DNA of 64,000 nucleotides from Entoloma clypeatum (GCA_963565915.1 OY751489.1:4154001-4218000); one strand, 5' to 3'. Positions 30,400-43,406 are shown, counted from the stretch's first letter. Notes: generated by a model from the sequence alone, not told the origin. Numbers and translations are program-made.

Positions 30400-32033
30400 T
30401 CAATAGAAGTTTCCAGGTCTGGGGAAGGATCTGACCTGCTTCACAGTCATGGGTTCTGGCCATTTTGCTATTTCCGATAACTTAACAGGGTCCATCATGA
30501 TTTTGTTTTCTTTGATAATGAGTCCGAGGTATTCGCACTGCCTGACTCCAAATTCGCATTTTTCCAGGTTGAGATGGAGGTCATTCTCTATCATCTTTCT
30601 GAGTACATGGAGTGTCCGTTCGGTGTCATCTTCATCATTGACTGAGAATATGAAGATGTCATCCAAATAAATGAGTAACCATTCTTCTTCAAGTTCTTCT
30701 TTGAAGATTTCGTTCATCATCACCTGGAAGGTGGGTGGCATGCCTGTCAGTCTGAAGAAGGCAACCAAGGGTTCGTACAACCCTTGATTGGTTTTGAATG
30801 CAGCCTTCCATTCATTGCCAGGTTTGATCCATATGTTGTTGTATCCCCAACACATGTCCAGTTTAGTGAAGACCTTTGCTCCTTTTAGTTTGTCCAGTAA
30901 ATCTCTGACCAGGGGTAACGGCTATGCGTACTTTACCGTTCCTTCATTCAATCGCTGAAGTCTTGACATGGTCTGAGTTTATCTGAGTCCTTTTTAGCCA
31001 CAAAGAAAAAGGGTGATGCCATTGGTGATTTCAAGGGTCTGATGTACCCCTTTCGAAGGTTCTCATCAAGGAATTTGTCCAATTTTGTTTGTTCTTCCGG
31101 TGACAAAGGATAAACCTTACAGTCTTTTGGGGTGAAGTCTGGTTTTAAGTCAATTGCATGGTCCCACGGTTTGCGTTCCGGTAATCTCTCAGATGCCGTT
31201 TTCTCAAACACCTTCCGATACTGATCGTATCGTCCTGGTAGTTCTTTCTTCGGTCTGTCCGTGGTGTCCATATTGTGTGAGAGTTTCTGGGAGATCAAGG
31301 TTTTGGCTTGGATCCAAATATCCTCAATGGGTTCGTCCGTTGTGACATATGCCCCGAATAGGTTGAGGTCATCGTCTGATCCTTCATCTATCCTTTTCAA
31401 GATAGGTCCATTTGCCGGTAGAGCCTTCTTTTTTTGTTTAAGGGTCTCTTCATCATCAATTTCTTCTATCATCGCATGGATTTTTTGTTCAGGTTTTTCT
31501 TTCATCCATGCTGCAATTGCAATGGGTTTCTTATCTTTTGACACCAAGAGCTCGTCAAATTTCTTCCTTGTGACTCCTGCTAGGGTCTTCTTGAACCTGA
31601 TAGTTTTGATATCCAAGGTTCCTTTTTCCCAATCAATCTTTGGGTTGTATTGTTTCAACCATGGTAACCCCAAAATGGCGGTTTTCTTTCCAAGTCCAGT
31701 GACCAAGAATCTGATGTCAAGTTCTTTGTCATCAATCCAGATCTTCTTCCATGTGCAATGGGTGATCGTCCCTTCTTTGTTCTTTGTTCCGTCCACATTG
31801 AACCCACAAATGGGCTTTAGTAACGGAATAAGCTCCATTCGGTTTGCTGTGGCGAACTTCTGATCCAAGAAGGTTCCTCCTGCTCCTGAGTCTATCAGGG
31901 CATTTATCTTTAGTTTTTCATTGATGCTTTCTCCTTCTCCTGACATTGAAATGGGGATTGAAAAAGATTTGTCATTCATGTCAGCTACAATTACAGGGGA
32001 TAGGGAGATTGAAAACTGAGCGGGGGCTGACAT
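30400..32033 (-). pseudogene. gypsy copy B protease and reverse transcriptase
   Basis: A 361-codon frame (32033-30948) is open from protease (LIDSGAGGTFLDQKF) through the linker to [18 protein letters not shown]. The same frameshift and TAG as in copy A interrupt the RT, and the part with LIYLDDIFIF continues at 30855-30400. This copy shows the empty LINE site at 31847-31861. Confidence 0.87.
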
Positions 32034-32122
32034 CGGTACAGGCCGCTTTATTGAAAACCCTGTTTCTCCATCTTGGAGATTAAGGCGTCTTGTTCCTCAA
32101 TTGGTAAGTCTTTGAAAATGCC

Positions 32123-33204
32123 TCAGATATGGGCATATGCGTCGGAAGCTTTCTTGAACGTGTTGTTCGCAACCGGGGTTTTTCCTCCTTTGTGTGCATC
32201 AGCACGGTGTCCTGCCTGATGGCAGATGAAGCACAACCCCTTTTTGAAGTGGTCGTCTCTCTCTTCTGCAGTTAGCTGGTCAATGTCCATGGCATTTGGA
32301 TCTGGGGCGAAGTGCGTGTTCTGGGGTGCAGGGTTATAGTTAACCTTGAACTTCTTCTTTCCCCCATCAGGTCTAAGCCTTTGAGAGACTGCCTTGGCTC
32401 TCCTCCACTGGTTGTCCAATCTGGACGCCGTGGTGTACCATTCATCAACTGTTCCTGGGACCTTGTCAAGGCCCAAGATCTTGTCTCAGAGCGCGTGTGG
32501 CAACACCTCCATGAAGTAATCTTTGAGGGATCGCTCCTCTGTGATCAAACTCTCTGCAACCCATAGTTTGAACTTTTCTACAAATTCGTCGGCTGTCATG
32601 CCCTCCATCTTCTGTGTTTTCATCATAGTCAACGCGTCTCCTTCTTTGTCAACCAGGGAAAATGATTTCCTCAGTTTTTTGATAAAGTCCATGTACTTCG
32701 GGTACACGGTTACTCCAGCGGTGGTGATGTCCCTGTGCCAGGACTCCTTCCATGGCCTGGCAGTTCCTCCTTTCATGTATGAGACAGTGAAGAGAATTTT
32801 CTTCTTGTCAGAGTTGTAGATGTCATCGTTCATTTCCAAATATAAGTTTGCGTTGAACAAAAATTCTGACAGTTTTCTGCTGTCTCCATTGAAGATCGCC
32901 GGCAGGCTGATCTTGATCTCTTTGTCTGGGGTTCTTGCCTGAGAAGTCATTTCTACAGGTGCTGGTTTAACTGGGGTGTCTGGGGTCTTTGGTGCAGCAA
33001 CAGCAACAGCTGGCAGTGGTTGGATTCGTCTCGGGAAGAGGCAAGAGGGTGTTGTGGGGTTGACTGGTACGAAAGAGGAGGTTACTCTTCTGTATGGTGT
33101 GATGGGTGCGTCAACAAACTCCTGTTCATCTTCTGAGTCAGACGAGACTCCAAAGGTTGATTGTCGGGGAGGAATCTTTGCGTCTAAAACTGCGGTGGGT
33201 TGAC
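32123..33204 (-). pseudogene. gypsy copy B Gag
   Basis: Counterpart of 4739-5820 with both in-frame TGA codons at the same places and the knuckle CFICHQAGHRADAH. Confidence 0.82.
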
Positions 33205-33226
33205 AACATAGATCAGCTTGACCTTT

Positions 33227-33744
33227 TGTTACGGCGATAGCCTACAATCGGTGCAAGGTCCTAGTCACGTGGGTTCATACTGTTTCCACACAAGTCCCTC
33301 AGTAGGACGACTTGATCAAGATCAGCGAGTTCCTCAGAATGAGAACTCGGTTCGGGGTCTGGCAGAGCTAAGTCCTTGCAAGGCACTTAGTTGGAGAGCG
33401 TTCGAAGAATAGACAAGTAAGCGTTGTATGCCTAGGTCAAGCTAAGGACCTCTACTCTAAGGTTACAGGTCTTATATACGTTATCCTATGGCTATAAATA
33501 AGCCATTGGTTAGATAAATGTTTCAAGGGGGCTGTGGCATAAGAGTCAGAGATAAGGCCTCAAGGCCATGAGTCAAAGATAACAAGTGAAAATGGGGAAT
33601 AGTCCAAGTCAGTGTGAGTCATAGCACTGATAGAGGGCACACGTGTCCCAGGGTTGTCGGAGTTAAGTGAAACAGGGTTTGATAAGAATTGAGGGTCAAG
33701 GGGTCATGTGAAGGTGCATAGGGAGAGGGTGAAAAAATGTAACA
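33227..33744 (-). repeat. gypsy copy B LTR (518 bp)
   Basis: Equal length and ends to the copy A LTR, including TATATAA, the TCCTT-AGCTTGACCT start region and the self-complementary primer site just left of it (33215-33224). Confidence 0.88.
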
Positions 33745-34050
33745 GTGTCCTTGTCATGGACAATGTCCAGATTCATCATGACGACCTTATTATTGAACTT
33801 GCCGACCGCTTCAGTATGTCCTATATAATTTGAGGTCTATTTCTCATCATCGGCAATCATGTGCCAGGTGTTTGTATTGACTATCTTCCCCCATATTCAT
33901 CTGACTTGAACCCAATTGAAGAAGCCTTTTCCAAAATAAAACATTTTCTTCGTTTCCATCAGGACTACTACCTTGCAACTGAAGGTGATGGTATACTTTA
34001 TGATGCATATGAGATATTAGAGATCATCACACCCGACAATGCAGATATTA
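33745..34050 (+). pseudogene. DDE transposase, C-terminal fragment with intron (copy B)
   Basis: Same as 6361-6666: MDNVQIHHDD, a 54-nt intron (33814-33867) and YLPPYSSDLNPIEEAFSKIK. A Tc1 terminal repeat interrupts it at 34051. Confidence 0.8.
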
Positions 34051-34257
34051 CAGTGCCTCACAAAACTGATTCAATGTTTGTTCCTTGTTGAATACCTTCA
34101 AGATAACTCTGCAAAGAATACCAATTGAATTAAACCTTTGGTATATAATTGAAAGCCCTACTTCAGGGCTTTCAGAATATAAAAAAATCATATGATTTAG
34201 ATCAGAATCCATGGAGATATGATTAAATTAAATCAGCAACTCATTGAATCAGTTTTG
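34051..34257 (+). mobile_element. Tc1-3: solitary left terminal repeat of a Tc1 element
   Basis: CAGTGCCTC at 34051 after TA begins a repeat of about 207 bp that ends inside the inner CATTGAATCAGTTTTG word, where it joins outer X-family sequence. Its variants (tgttccttgttgaatacc, aaacctttgg) are those found in the left repeat of Tc1-1 in copy A and not in the arm elements. Confidence 0.85.
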
Positions 34258-34599
34258 ATCTAATAATAGTTGGAGGTGATAGAACTCATCAATAGATATG
34301 TATTCACCTTCTGAAGCACTTTGTATCATTTATAGATGTCTAGATAAGATAGAAATAATGAAATGTGCAGATTTCAGTGAAAGTGTTATATCTCCCCAAG
34401 GAATGAACCAAATTTGAAAAACAAATGTGTGATGAGATCCCCCGAATGTGGAGAATCCAAAGCTGAAATTAAAATTTTTGGTCAAAATTTCGACCTATTT
34501 TACTTATATTGATTGACCTTATTAAGTCCTTGAATTTTATTTGAATGGTCTCAATAGGGTCATGTCCAAAGGTTCAGTAGTATGTATATATTACATGTA

Positions 34600-36219
34600 C
34601 AGTGCCTCACAAAACTGATTCAATGTTTGTTGCTTTTTGAATATCTTTAAGATAACTCTGCAAAGAATACCAATTGAATTAAATCTTTGGTATATAATTG
34701 AAAGCCCTACTTCAGGGCTTTCAGAATATAAAGGAATCATATGATTTAGACCAGAATCCATGGAGATATGATTAAATTAAATCAGCAACTCATTGAATCA
34801 GTTTTGTGAGTACCTATGGCAATTATCAGAATCAAATGCTTCACTGGTTGTATGGTAACCAGTTGTCATGACTTACTGATGGAACTTGAATAGAACCCTG
34901 ATGGGTTGTCAAGGAAAGTTGTATAAGAAGAATCCAACCTCAACAGCCTCCATCATTAATCATGCGCCCTATCTCCTCTTCCCACAAGGAAAACATTCTT
35001 TCTCTGGCCTCCAATGGTCACTCCACTCGTCATATTGCCTCTAACCTGGGTGTCAGCCAACCAACTGTCTCCAGAGTGCTTCAGAATCTTCTTCCTCATC
35101 GCAATCTCTCTTCTGGTGGTTGTCCATCCAAGCTTTCTCCCACCAACACATGAAACATACTTTCACAAATCGCCTCAGGGAGAGCCTCCAATGCTGTGCA
35201 GGCTACCAAACACATCAACACTGTCATCTCCAATTCTGTCTCCCCAGAAACTGTGAGAAGGGTTCTCAGAAAACATGAATTCAAAGGCTGTAACAAAGAA
35301 GAAAAGACCTTTCTTAAAGGCCATACATTGGAAGAGGCGGTTGGCATTTGCTATGAAGCACAGGGAATGGACAGTGGAGGACTGGAAGAGGGTCATTTGG
35401 TCAGATGAGACCAAAATCAACAGGTTTGGGTCAGATGGCAAGGAATGGGTCTGGAAAAAGAAGGGTGAGGGGCTTATTGAAAGAGAGGTTCAGGGCACAG
35501 TCAAGTTTGGGGGAGGAAATATTATGGTTTGGGGTTGTATGGGTTGGGAAGGTGTGGGGAGACTTGCAGAGGTTGAGGGGAGGATGGATGCTGATCAGTA
35601 TGTGTCCATTTTGGAGGACAATTTGCTGCCCAGCATGGAGGAGAGTGGAATCTCTGAAGAGGAGATCATTTTTCAGCAGGACAATGACCCCAAGCACACC
35701 TCCAAGAAGGCCAAAAAAAGGATGGACAGCGAGAATATTGCTCTGCTGGATTGGCCTGCACAGTCCCCAGACCTCAATCCTATTGAACACCTCTGGGTTC
35801 ATATTAAAAGGAAGTTGAATGAATATCCAACACCACCCAAGGGAGTCTGGGAGATTTGGGACAGAGCAGCAGAGGTGTGGAATAATATAGAGCCAGAAGT
35901 GTGTCAAAACCTGATAGAAAGTATGCCAAGAAGGGTAGAGGCAGTAATCAAAGCTAAGGGGGGTAATATCAAGTACTAAAGTATAAAATACTGTATTTAT
36001 TGTACATACTCACAAAACTGATTCAATGAGTCCCTGGAGTAATTTGATCATATATTGATCATTTGTTATGGGAATTACATAATTATTGCAGATTCCGAGA
36101 GTCCTGAAGCAGGGCTTTTAACCAGGTACCAATACCTTCTTTTGATTGGCATTATTTGCAAAGTTATTTTGAAGGTATTCACAAAGTAGCAAACATGGAA
36201 TCAGTTTTGTGAGGCACTG
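34600..36219 (+). mobile_element. Tc1-like transposon (Tc1-4), left arm of palindrome B
   Basis: 1620 bp with TA flanks and CAGTGCCTC/GAGGCACTG ends. Relative to the copy A elements it has a 1-nt and a 6-nt insertion in the transposase (total 7, explaining 1620 versus 1613), both also present in Tc1-5. Confidence 0.93.
34962..35979 (+). pseudogene. Tc1-like transposase of Tc1-4 (stop and frameshift)
   Basis: Carries the shared TGA after SPTNT, a one-base insertion near 35283 and a six-base insertion giving GVWEIWDRAAEV. Catalytic motifs WSDETKINRFG, QQDNDPKH and SPDLNPIEHLW are retained. All these changes recur in Tc1-5. Confidence 0.9.
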
Positions 36220-36605
36220 TATTAAGACTTATTTTTGGAACTCATGGTGCCACGGTTTACGTCAACAGCACGAGTTTTTACGACACACATTGCTCGGCAG
36301 TCAATGCTGAGCATGCTTGGCAATTGCCGAAACTCGAACCATAAGTGGACTGCCAGCAAACGGTTCCCACCCTTTTCTTTTTCCCTCCACTCCATCTGGC
36401 CACCACCTCCACCCAACAACCAGAGACCGAGACCGATTTTTTGGTTCACATGATCTCGAAAAAACTGAACTGGACCGATGCAAGACCGGTGCATCGGTTC
36501 CGTTTACCTCAAAGAAGTGAGACTGGACTGGTCTCAACTGGTTTAAACCAATATATTACAAGTAAAATAAGACTAAGGACACACACACATCGTACTCCCT
36601 CAATT

Positions 36606-36925
36606 GGTCCTCCGTGGGCTCAGCCTGGCCCAATGTGCTCTGGGGCGTGACTTGACGCCGTTGGGTGTGAAAGGGGGCCATTGGGCATGTGTCGTGGCAG
36701 GTGCACAGTGCCATACAGCACAAAGAAAGGGTGCTGGGTGTGAGTCGACGGCGTTGAGGATGCAAGGCAGCCATTGGGCATCAGAGGGGCCGTGGGGCAC
36801 TAGTCGGGGCAGTTGGGCAAGAGGGGCAGCCGTTGGGGACACGAGGCGGCCGTTGGGCATGGGTTGATGCGTCGAGGGCAAAGGGACGCCGTTGGGCGGA
36901 AGAGAGGGCCGTTGGAACTTGGGCA
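36606..36925 (+). repeat. Minisatellite, left array of copy B
   Basis: As 8846-9225 but two 20-bp units shorter. Confidence 0.73.
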
Positions 36926-37722
36926 TGAGTGGTGGCCGGGTGGAGTGGTGGTGGGGGATAAAAAAAGGGTGGGAAGGTTTTGCTGGCAGTTATGGTTCGA
37001 CTTTCGGTGATTGCCGAGCATGCTCGGCATCAATGCCGAGCCATGCATGTCATTGAAAATCATGCCCTCAATGCCCAAACCATGGCACCAAAACTCACAA
37101 AAATAATTCTTACCTTATATAGACATATCTAGAAACTCATAGGAAGTATATATAGAGTTATATACATGAGCTATGGATGGTAGAAAGTTGGTGCTCCAAA
37201 TTGATGCATCAAAACACAATGTAAATCATGATGAACAGTGTGGCATGGTGTTTTCAAACACAAAAAACAACATTTTCTAGCTTCCTCCTTTGCACAACAT
37301 TTGTACTCTAAATATACTATACATATGCTATTGAAACAGTGTATATAAACCTATTCAGACCCTTCAAATAAAATTAAAGGACTCAATGAGGTGATTGTGA
37401 TTTTTTTTTAATTTTTTTTTTAAAACCTCAATTTATATTCCGGCGCCCGATCGCAGTCCGGTCTTGTACACTAAGTTACAAATTTAACAAGAACTACATA
37501 CAAAAGTATTGGAGAGTAATGCCCTGTGGTCACAGCACATGTGCAGAGAGAAATATATAAGTATCCGAGAGTGGGGTCCACCCATGGATCAAGTCCACAA
37601 GAACAGACCCCGTATATAAACTACATATGCCCATAGGCAGAGACCGTAGTAACTAAAGAGACCATAGTAACTAAAGAGACCGTGAAAGAGGGAAAATGTA
37701 ACACTGAAGCTCACCCGGTAAT

Positions 37723-39513
37723 TTAGGGTGGGGAAAAGGCAAATAACGCGGGATGATTTGCGAGCATCCCCAGGAAATTGCCGATGTTGTATCTTTTGTT
37801 GGAGGCGTTGTCTCTATCAAAGAGAGGACATTTGTGGAGGAGGTGGTCGACCGTCTTGAGAGTGTCATCATCACAGGCACATGTGAATGGGCCCGGATGA
37901 TTGAAGCGTTGTCTGTAGGCACCGATGGGGGCATGGCCCAGGGTGGCATGGGTGAGGTGAGCGAACAGCGTGTTGTTGTTGCCCGCCCAGGAATTGAGCC
38001 AAGGACCACCCTTGACATGGTCTGGTTGAAATACTTTCTCTTTGTCTCCGGTGTGGAGAGGAAGGAAGGAATGGCCTCAGAATTCAGGGGCGGAATGAAG
38101 TTTGCGCCATCCGTCAACAGCACTGGTGGTGGCGGTGGTACAGGCAAAGTTGGGTGACAGAGGAGACAAGGCTGTTCCTTGGGTCGACTTGAAGTGACGT
38201 GAGGGGTCGGGGAAGGCAGAACCCCATTCAGACGTGAGAGGTGTGTCAAGGTGGACATGGATGATGCCAGCTCCAGCGAGAAAGGGCAGAAGGCGGGAAA
38301 TGCCGCATGAGATAGAGTGGCCGGCGTGGATGGAACCAGTATCAAAAGTGAGTTGAACAGCCTGTATGTTTTGGGTGAAGATGTGAATCTCCATGACATA
38401 AGGCGCGGTGGTGATGACTTTGCTAAGGCCAAGGAGAGTGGCAACGATAAGAGTCTCAGGAGCGAGACTTCTACCTGCGCTGGCTCGGGTCATTTGGGGT
38501 TCTTGAGCTTGATGACCAATGGAGGGAGCGAAGCAGACTACCGTGACTGCCAACGACAGCATCTTACCAACCCTGGGCCGGGCAGCGATGCAGAAGGCTG
38601 CTTGGTGATTTTCTTCCTCAGCAGTGGTGAGGATGTTCTTGAGATGGGTGTAACACTTCTTGTTGTCGTCGACCGGTGGTAAATCCCAGATGAAGGAGTC
38701 AGGGAAGAGGTCGAGTATGCGATTTCCTGGGCAAGCTTCATCACTGAGGTAGTCGGATATCTCGAGTTTGACAGTGGTCATCAGTTTCTGAATGTTGACA
38801 ACTGGGCTAAGGGTTTTCTCCTCCGCTTTGAGCAGGAGCTCGCAGACGACAGGGTCAGTTGTGGGAAGCTGGGCGGCTCTGATGCGAGAGTGCTGCACAA
38901 GCTTGGTGACATGTTGTCTGGCCGGCATGAGCCCTGCGATAGCGAGAACACCACCAGTAGGCGACCGATTGAAAGTGCCAGTAATCCATCTGGCTGCTCT
39001 GTAGTGGACCGAATTCATGAGGTTGAAGGCGGTTTGAAGGTGTGTACCGTTGTAGTACCAGAGTTGGCATCCATATGTGAGGATCGGCATGACACACAAT
39101 ACATACAGGAGGCGTTTAAGGCGAGGCATGAGGCTGTGTGAGGAGTTGCCAAGGAGGAGGGGAATGGACATGAGCGCCTTGGTGGTGTAGAAGCACCTGT
39201 GCTCATTAACGGTAAGGCGACAGTTGAAGAAAAATCTGAGGTAGCGCCAGAAGGGCTTAACTGGGATGGGGTCTAGGCCAGAGAGGTGGACAGAGGTATA
39301 CACTGTAGGAGTAGATAGGGGTTCCATCCTTGGAAGAGGTGGAGATGGTGTGGCGAGCAAGATATTTAACAGGTTCTTGTACAAAATAGATATTGATATC
39401 TTCACTGTGTCTAGCAAGAAAAGATTCAATGATAGCATTAGTTCACCGAACATTATGGGTACGTAACTTAAGGGAGACCAGCTCGTCCACGTCAAGCGCT
39501 GCGGTTGTATCAA
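37723..39513 (-). pseudogene. LINE ORF2 remnant: RT thumb and RNase H (copy B)
   Basis: A 478-codon frame (39513-38077) joins thumb (PILTYGCQLWYYNGT) and RNase H region without the break seen in A. A stop in LHSAPEF-stop-GHSF separates it from the Cys-rich tail (to about 37723). It is the better-preserved copy of this relic. Confidence 0.78.
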
Positions 39514-41807
39514 CCATTAACAACGCCATCGGAGGGGCTGGTCCCACTAGTTGTGGCAGTTTGCGTGGGTTCTGGTTCAGGTCCTGTAGGCACGACGTCC
39601 TCCATACCATCCAGAACCTCAAAGTGGTTACAATCAGTGGGAACAAGGTTTACAACCTTGGCCGCCGTTGTGGTGGTGGGGCGGGCAGCCTTGGCTGCTT
39701 TGCGAGATGTGTCTTTCGTGGCAGCCTTGTCATAGGCCTTGCGATGGAAAGAGGGGTTGAAGCGGTTCTTCCAGAACTTGCAAATAGTAGAGTCAGAGCG
39801 GTGGTCTTCACTGCAGTTGCAACATCTAGGAGTGTGATCACATGGCTGTCCAGCAGGGGTGGGGGCAATGGGAGGGTTGGCTTTGGGCGCACCCTTGCAG
39901 CAAGGGGCGTGATGCCTGTGATTGTCGACATGATGGGGGCCGCCACACACAGAGCAGAGCTGGGGTCTACAGGGGCAACCAGTACCGTTGTCACGGATCT
40001 GTTGTTCCCACTGGAAGCAGTTTTTACAGAGGGGGACACAATGCGCTTGTCCACCTGTCTGATGGGGGAAGGCCTGAAGTTCGCTTTGATGTTCCAGCGA
40101 ACCTTGGTTTTGATAAGGGTGTTCAGGGCAGCCCCACTCTGGGAGTCCTGAATGTTGAAGTAAACTGTACATGTATCTGCGGTCTTGGAATAGGTGACAA
40201 TTTGGGGAGCGGACGTGAGGGCGACTTGTTTCCTCATGACTGCGAAGCAGTGTTTCATGATGATTTTGCTGATGGCTTCAGACGAAATGGGTTCATCGTT
40301 GAGGACATGGGGCACGCCGGTCAACTTCAGGAAGGATTTAGATGTCAGAAGGTAGACATTGATTTCCACATCATTGGTTTCAAGCAAACGCTCAACAAAT
40401 TTGCCAATGTTAGTGAGTGAAGCCTTGGTGGGGACAACCCGACCAGTAGAACTGATGGTTTTCATTCTCAATCCCTTGGGGCACAGATCGGCCGCCTCAA
40501 GGGAAAGAGGAGAGTTGAGTCTCGCAAGGGCTTCGAGCGCCGCCTTGTGAACCCCATCATGTTTCTTGAAAAGAGCCCACTCGGAGCTCAATATCATGAC
40601 AAAGTGCCTGTTGGCGCCCTTGGTGGTTGAGGACACTCTGGGCTTAGGAGCCGCAGGAGTCTTCGGGGTATGAACATCGCCTCCAGTTTCTGCAGGTGTT
40701 TTGCCCATAGGCGCGGCGTGTGCTCCACTCTTGGCTTTGTTGGCATAGGAAGGCCTAGGTGCTCTGTTGTAAGCAGAGCCCTTAGGTGGTAAGGGCAGGA
40801 ATACCGACATGTCGTCAATCCTGGGGGCTCACTTGACCATTCCAGAGGGTAGACCCCTGGAAGGCTGGGCTGCTGGGGTGGGCGCCAAGGGTACATGGAG
40901 GCGTCTGCCACCTGTGAGGTGGTGGGAGGGTTGGGAGAAGGAGGGGCCTTGGACTTGCCTTTGCCCTGGGAGGCGGGTGTCGGGGGCAGAGGGGGGGGGA
41001 CGTAGTCCTTGTGAATGAGATTGCCATCGCTGTTAAGGCTAAAGCTGAGTTTGTCGCCCATAAGAGCAAAGAGCATGAAGAACTCATCTTTGAGGACTCC
41101 ATCAGAAGCGACGGCATCTTGCGTGATGCCTTGAATGATGACCCGCTGTGCCAATGAGATGACGGCAGCAGAGAGGGTGGCCGTGTTGAGCCGAGTGAGG
41201 GTGCCGCCAGAGGCCAGACCGAAGTCGATAGCCTCGCCGACAGTTTTGAGAGCAGCACACATTGCAACGAGGTTGGCCTCGCCATCACCTGCCATGTTAA
41301 TCTGCAGCTCATCAGGGTTGAGATTGTTCACCGGATCATTGAGTACGTAATCTGGGGGCGTCTCGAATGTCACAAGTCCGGCATTAGCGGGGAGCTTGAT
41401 AGAAGAGTGCCTAGTCGCTTCGGCCCGCCCACTGAAGGGGGTGTCGCTGCGGTAAACAGTCTGAGTGGGAGCTAGAGGCCCCACAGAAACAAGCTGGTCG
41501 ACATCAGGGAGAGTGTTGACATCGATCGGTGCATCCGACCAGGTACCAGCGGCATTACCTTCCACAGGGCTGACAGATCCAAGGGCAGACTTGCGAGCTT
41601 TCTGCCTAAGACGAATCTCCTCAGCCTTACCAGATGGTGCGGGAGAGGATGTGATTGAGTGCGATTAGCTGGAGAATCCGGCCAATCAAGAGAGACGGGG
41701 GGTTTGGCAACAGATTGAGTGTCGATCCTAGTTGATCTAGCAAGCGATGGAGCCTTAAGGGCCTGACCACCACCAGAGGAAGAGGGGGGTTCATCATGGA
41801 AAGACAT
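39510..41807 (-). pseudogene. LINE ORF1 (Gag-like), copy B
   Basis: Start region MSFHDEPPSSSGGG at 41807, long frame 41565-40594, then 40810-39650, and zinc knuckles in the frame 40172-39510. It has the two old frameshifts shared with A plus a private 98-bp deletion near 40894. Confidence 0.75.
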
Positions 41808-42027
41808 GTTGAACTACGATCTACTACAACCAGCAACAATCGATGAAAAAGATGCGGGCACCTAATCACGATGGTGGTGGTTAGAGGAAGAGGAAGGTGT
41901 GTGTGTCTACTTGTGATTGAGGCAGGAGGGAGCACACACACGCGCCTTTTGTCAAAAACCATGAGGTTGTGCTTATTTAGCAAGTGGGAAAATGGGATGT
42001 AAGTAGAGTGTGAGCAATAAAATATAA

Positions 42028-42112
42028 TGGTCTTGTGGCTCAGTTGGTTAAGTGTTGTTAAAAGAATCTTTTGTACTATAGAAGTTCAGAGTTCAAGTCT
42101 TTCTTGGGGCAC
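42028..42112 (+). repeat. tRNA-derived SINE head or tRNA relic, copy B
   Basis: A box TGGCTCAGTTGG at 42036-42047 and B box AGTTCAAGTCT at 42090-42100, same spacing as copy A. Confidence 0.6.
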
Positions 42113-42169
42113 AAATTTTGTACTTGCCATTTCGGGACATCCATTTCAGTTCCTCAGATCGTTCTGTGG

Positions 42170-42760
42170 AAAACACTGGTTCAAACCGGTCAGAACCGGT
42201 CTTTGGCCGGTCTTTCAAACTCTAAAGTTTTGAGTGAACCAAGGACCGGCCGTGAACCCAAACCTTAAAGACCGAGACCAGCGGTCTGGTCTCTCACAGG
42301 TTTGGTCCCGTCCTGTCTCGGTCTGAAATTGACGAAGGTAAACTGGACCTCAAAACACTAATTGTTCCTTCCATCGCTGGAGAACAGGGCTCACGGGTGT
42401 CTTGCTATCAAAAAGTCAGTGGTTTGGCGGCTTCGTCAATGATGCCTAAAATAAAGGTTGTGTCATACTAGTACCATGGATGCAGCCCATACATCCAGAT
42501 GCTCATGGTTGAGAGGAAGGTGCACCCCTAGTGTTTTAAAGTCTGGTCTGGTCTCATTTTTGACCCCCAAAAAGGGAAGACCGAGGATGGGACTGGTCTC
42601 ACTTTTTTGTGGACACCTCTGAAAACTGGACCAGACTGGTGAGAGACCGGTCTGGTCAGTCCGTTTATTCAGGTCTGATGAGACTGGACCAGTTCGAACT
42701 GGTCCAGACTCATAGTATGTACGCTACAAACTTGCTACTGGACGGCAAATGCGCGCATCA
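42170..42760. repeat. ACCGGT/CTGGTCTC-rich region, copy B
   Basis: Counterpart of 14470-15060, almost identical; no gene seen. Confidence 0.5.
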
Positions 42761-42805
42761 TCTTGTGTGCTTACCCCCTCCCCCCTGTCCCTGAATCTCG
42801 CCACT

Positions 42806-43204
42806 GATGGTGTTGGGCATGACTGGACATCATTGGGCATGAGTGGGCATCATTGGGCGTGAGTCGTGTGCAAAGAAAGGGCATTGGCTGTGAGTTGATG
42901 CAAGAGGGGGACAGTTCAGCATGAGGGGGCCATTGAGAATGAGAGGGGGCCATTGGGCTTGAAGGGAAGGCATTGGACATGAATGGAAGGCATTGGGCAC
43001 AAGTGGATACTGTTGGGTGCAAAAAGGGGCCATTGGGCATGAGACAATGCCATTAGGTGCTAGAGGAGGACATTGGGCATGAGTGGGGGCTGTTGGGCAT
43101 GAGTGGGGGCTGTTGGGCTCGAAGGGACAGCGCTGGGCAGTGAACAACATTGGGTGCTACAGGTGGCCGTTGGGCACAACAGTGGGCCATTGGGCATGAG
43201 TGGT
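42806..43204 (+). repeat. Minisatellite, right array of copy B
   Basis: Counterpart of 15098-15498, same orientation and about 20-bp periodicity. Confidence 0.73.
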
Positions 43205-43406
43205 GGTTGTTGGGCGGAGGTGGTGGCCAGATGGAGTGGAGGGAAAAAGAAAAGGGTGGGAACCGTTTGCTGGCAGTCCACTTATGGTTCGAGTTTCGGC
43301 AATTGCCAAGCATGCTCAGCATTGACTGCCGAGCAATGTGTGTCGTAAAAACTCGTGCTGTTGACGTAAACCGTGGCACCATGAGTTCCAAAAATAAGTC
43401 TTAATA

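Larger units (their letters stand above)
29619..33744 (-). mobile_element. Ty3/gypsy LTR retrotransposon, copy B, 3'-truncated
   Basis: Same element as 1-6360, without the LINE. The left LTR and most of the integrase are gone: a deletion ends at 29619, and a second joins the positions equivalent to 281 and 541 of copy A near 29701. The right LTR, Gag, protease and RT are present with the same stops as copy A. Confidence 0.9.
34257..36421. repeat. Left arm of palindrome B (2165 bp)
   Basis: Consists of outer X sequence (34257-34599), Tc1-4 (34600-36219) and inner X sequence (36220-36421). It is inverted at 43205-45369 with no net length difference across 2165 bp. The sites compared by eye agree between arms, including bases that differ from copy A. 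Confidence 0.92.
37401..42028 (-). mobile_element. Internally deleted LINE, copy B
   Basis: Same structure as 9687-14321, with a T-rich tract (nine T, two A, ten T) at 37401-37421 marking the poly(A) end. Private changes show independent decay: it keeps 79 bp lost in A (38521-38599) and lacks about 98 bp of ORF1 near 40894. Confidence 0.8.
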
